Source of the DNA: Paralithodes platypus
Taxonomy: Eukaryota; Arthropoda; Malacostraca; Decapoda; Lithodidae
Assembly (NCBI GenBank): GCA_032716605.1
Contig: CM064569.1
Span: forward strand, 5,757,865-5,821,864
Length of the DNA: 64,000 nt
Reading direction: 5' to 3'
Under the pieces are notes generated by a model, which worked only from the letters and a program-made list of their open reading frames with translations, was not told where the DNA came from and made no database searches. Below, in pieces: positions 63,935-64,000 of this stretch. Made by a program: the position numbers and the translations under genes. Within the stretch, counting starts at the first letter, position 1. The number at the start of each line of letters is the position of its first letter.

Positions 63935-64000
63935 TTAAGGGTAGATTTTGGACCCCCATCTCCCTCCGCTTTATCCCCATTAGTTTTGAGATTTTAAGAC
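63935..64000 (+). mobile_element. Hp1 TTAA element, cut by the window end
   Basis: TTAAGGGTAGATTTTGG, then the first CCCCATTAGTTTTGAGATTT block. It continues beyond the window. Confidence 0.82.

Overview
The window looks like a repeat-dominated animal genome, most likely an arthropod and perhaps a decapod crustacean. The inference rests on very dense dinucleotide microsatellites, several tRNA-derived SINEs, three kinds of non-LTR retrotransposon, a Ty3/gypsy-type LTR retrotransposon and a heavy load of short non-autonomous DNA transposons. I see no convincing host protein-coding gene, rRNA, tRNA gene or CRISPR array. Most long open frames are translations of satellites or microsatellites. A run of 100 N at 39694-39793 marks a scaffold gap.

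The most distinctive content is a swarm of about 40 short elements of about 270-430 bp (longer when expanded or invaded), here named Hp1 and Hp2. They are bounded by TTAA, with termini GGGGAG...CTCCCC (Hp1) or GGG-rich ends carrying a GTCACC-type inverted repeat (Hp2). Each carries a roughly 100-nt cassette of three consecutive stem-loops. The two subfamilies differ in the second stem in a way that keeps it paired. Interleaved with them is a second TTAA-flanked family (PbA, starting CCC and carrying GTACCGG...GACGTC), plus related families PbB, PbC and PbD. Neighbouring elements often share one TTAA, and they nest inside each other.

Region by region: 0.8-2.0 kb holds an RTE-like LINE end and a tRNA-SINE; 2-7.7 kb holds Hp elements and a 46-bp satellite that grew out of a LINE tail; 8.1-9.6 kb a Tc1/mariner-like MITE and a CR1-like LINE; 10-20.3 kb dense Hp and Pb elements and a jockey/CR1-group LINE; 20.5-22.8 kb a 78-bp array made from one end of the MITE and a second LINE copy nested in a PbA; 23.3-24.9 kb a degenerate minisatellite; 25.3-37.2 kb a solo LTR, three copies of an unclassified repeat and one nearly full-length LTR retrotransposon; 38-49.6 kb Hp elements and satellites; 49.6-51.2 kb CA- and CT-rich DNA; 51.6-57 kb Hp, PbA, PbB and SINE arrays; 57-59 kb LINE fragments and a retroposon with a 13-bp target duplication; 59.3-62 kb Hp2 elements and an unknown 1-kb inverted-repeat element; 62-63 kb a 36-bp satellite; 63-64 kb an expanded Hp1, a LINE end and the start of another Hp1.

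The LTR retrotransposon (28069-37199) is the one large coding unit. Its order is gag, protease, integrase, then reverse transcriptase and RNase H. That order is unusual for a gypsy-type element and matches the Gmr1-like group. Its capsid region resembles the SCAN fold, which is also reported for that group. The first frame (1083 codons) is intact, the rest of pol is broken by three single-base frameshifts, and a decayed second RT fragment lies behind RNase H.
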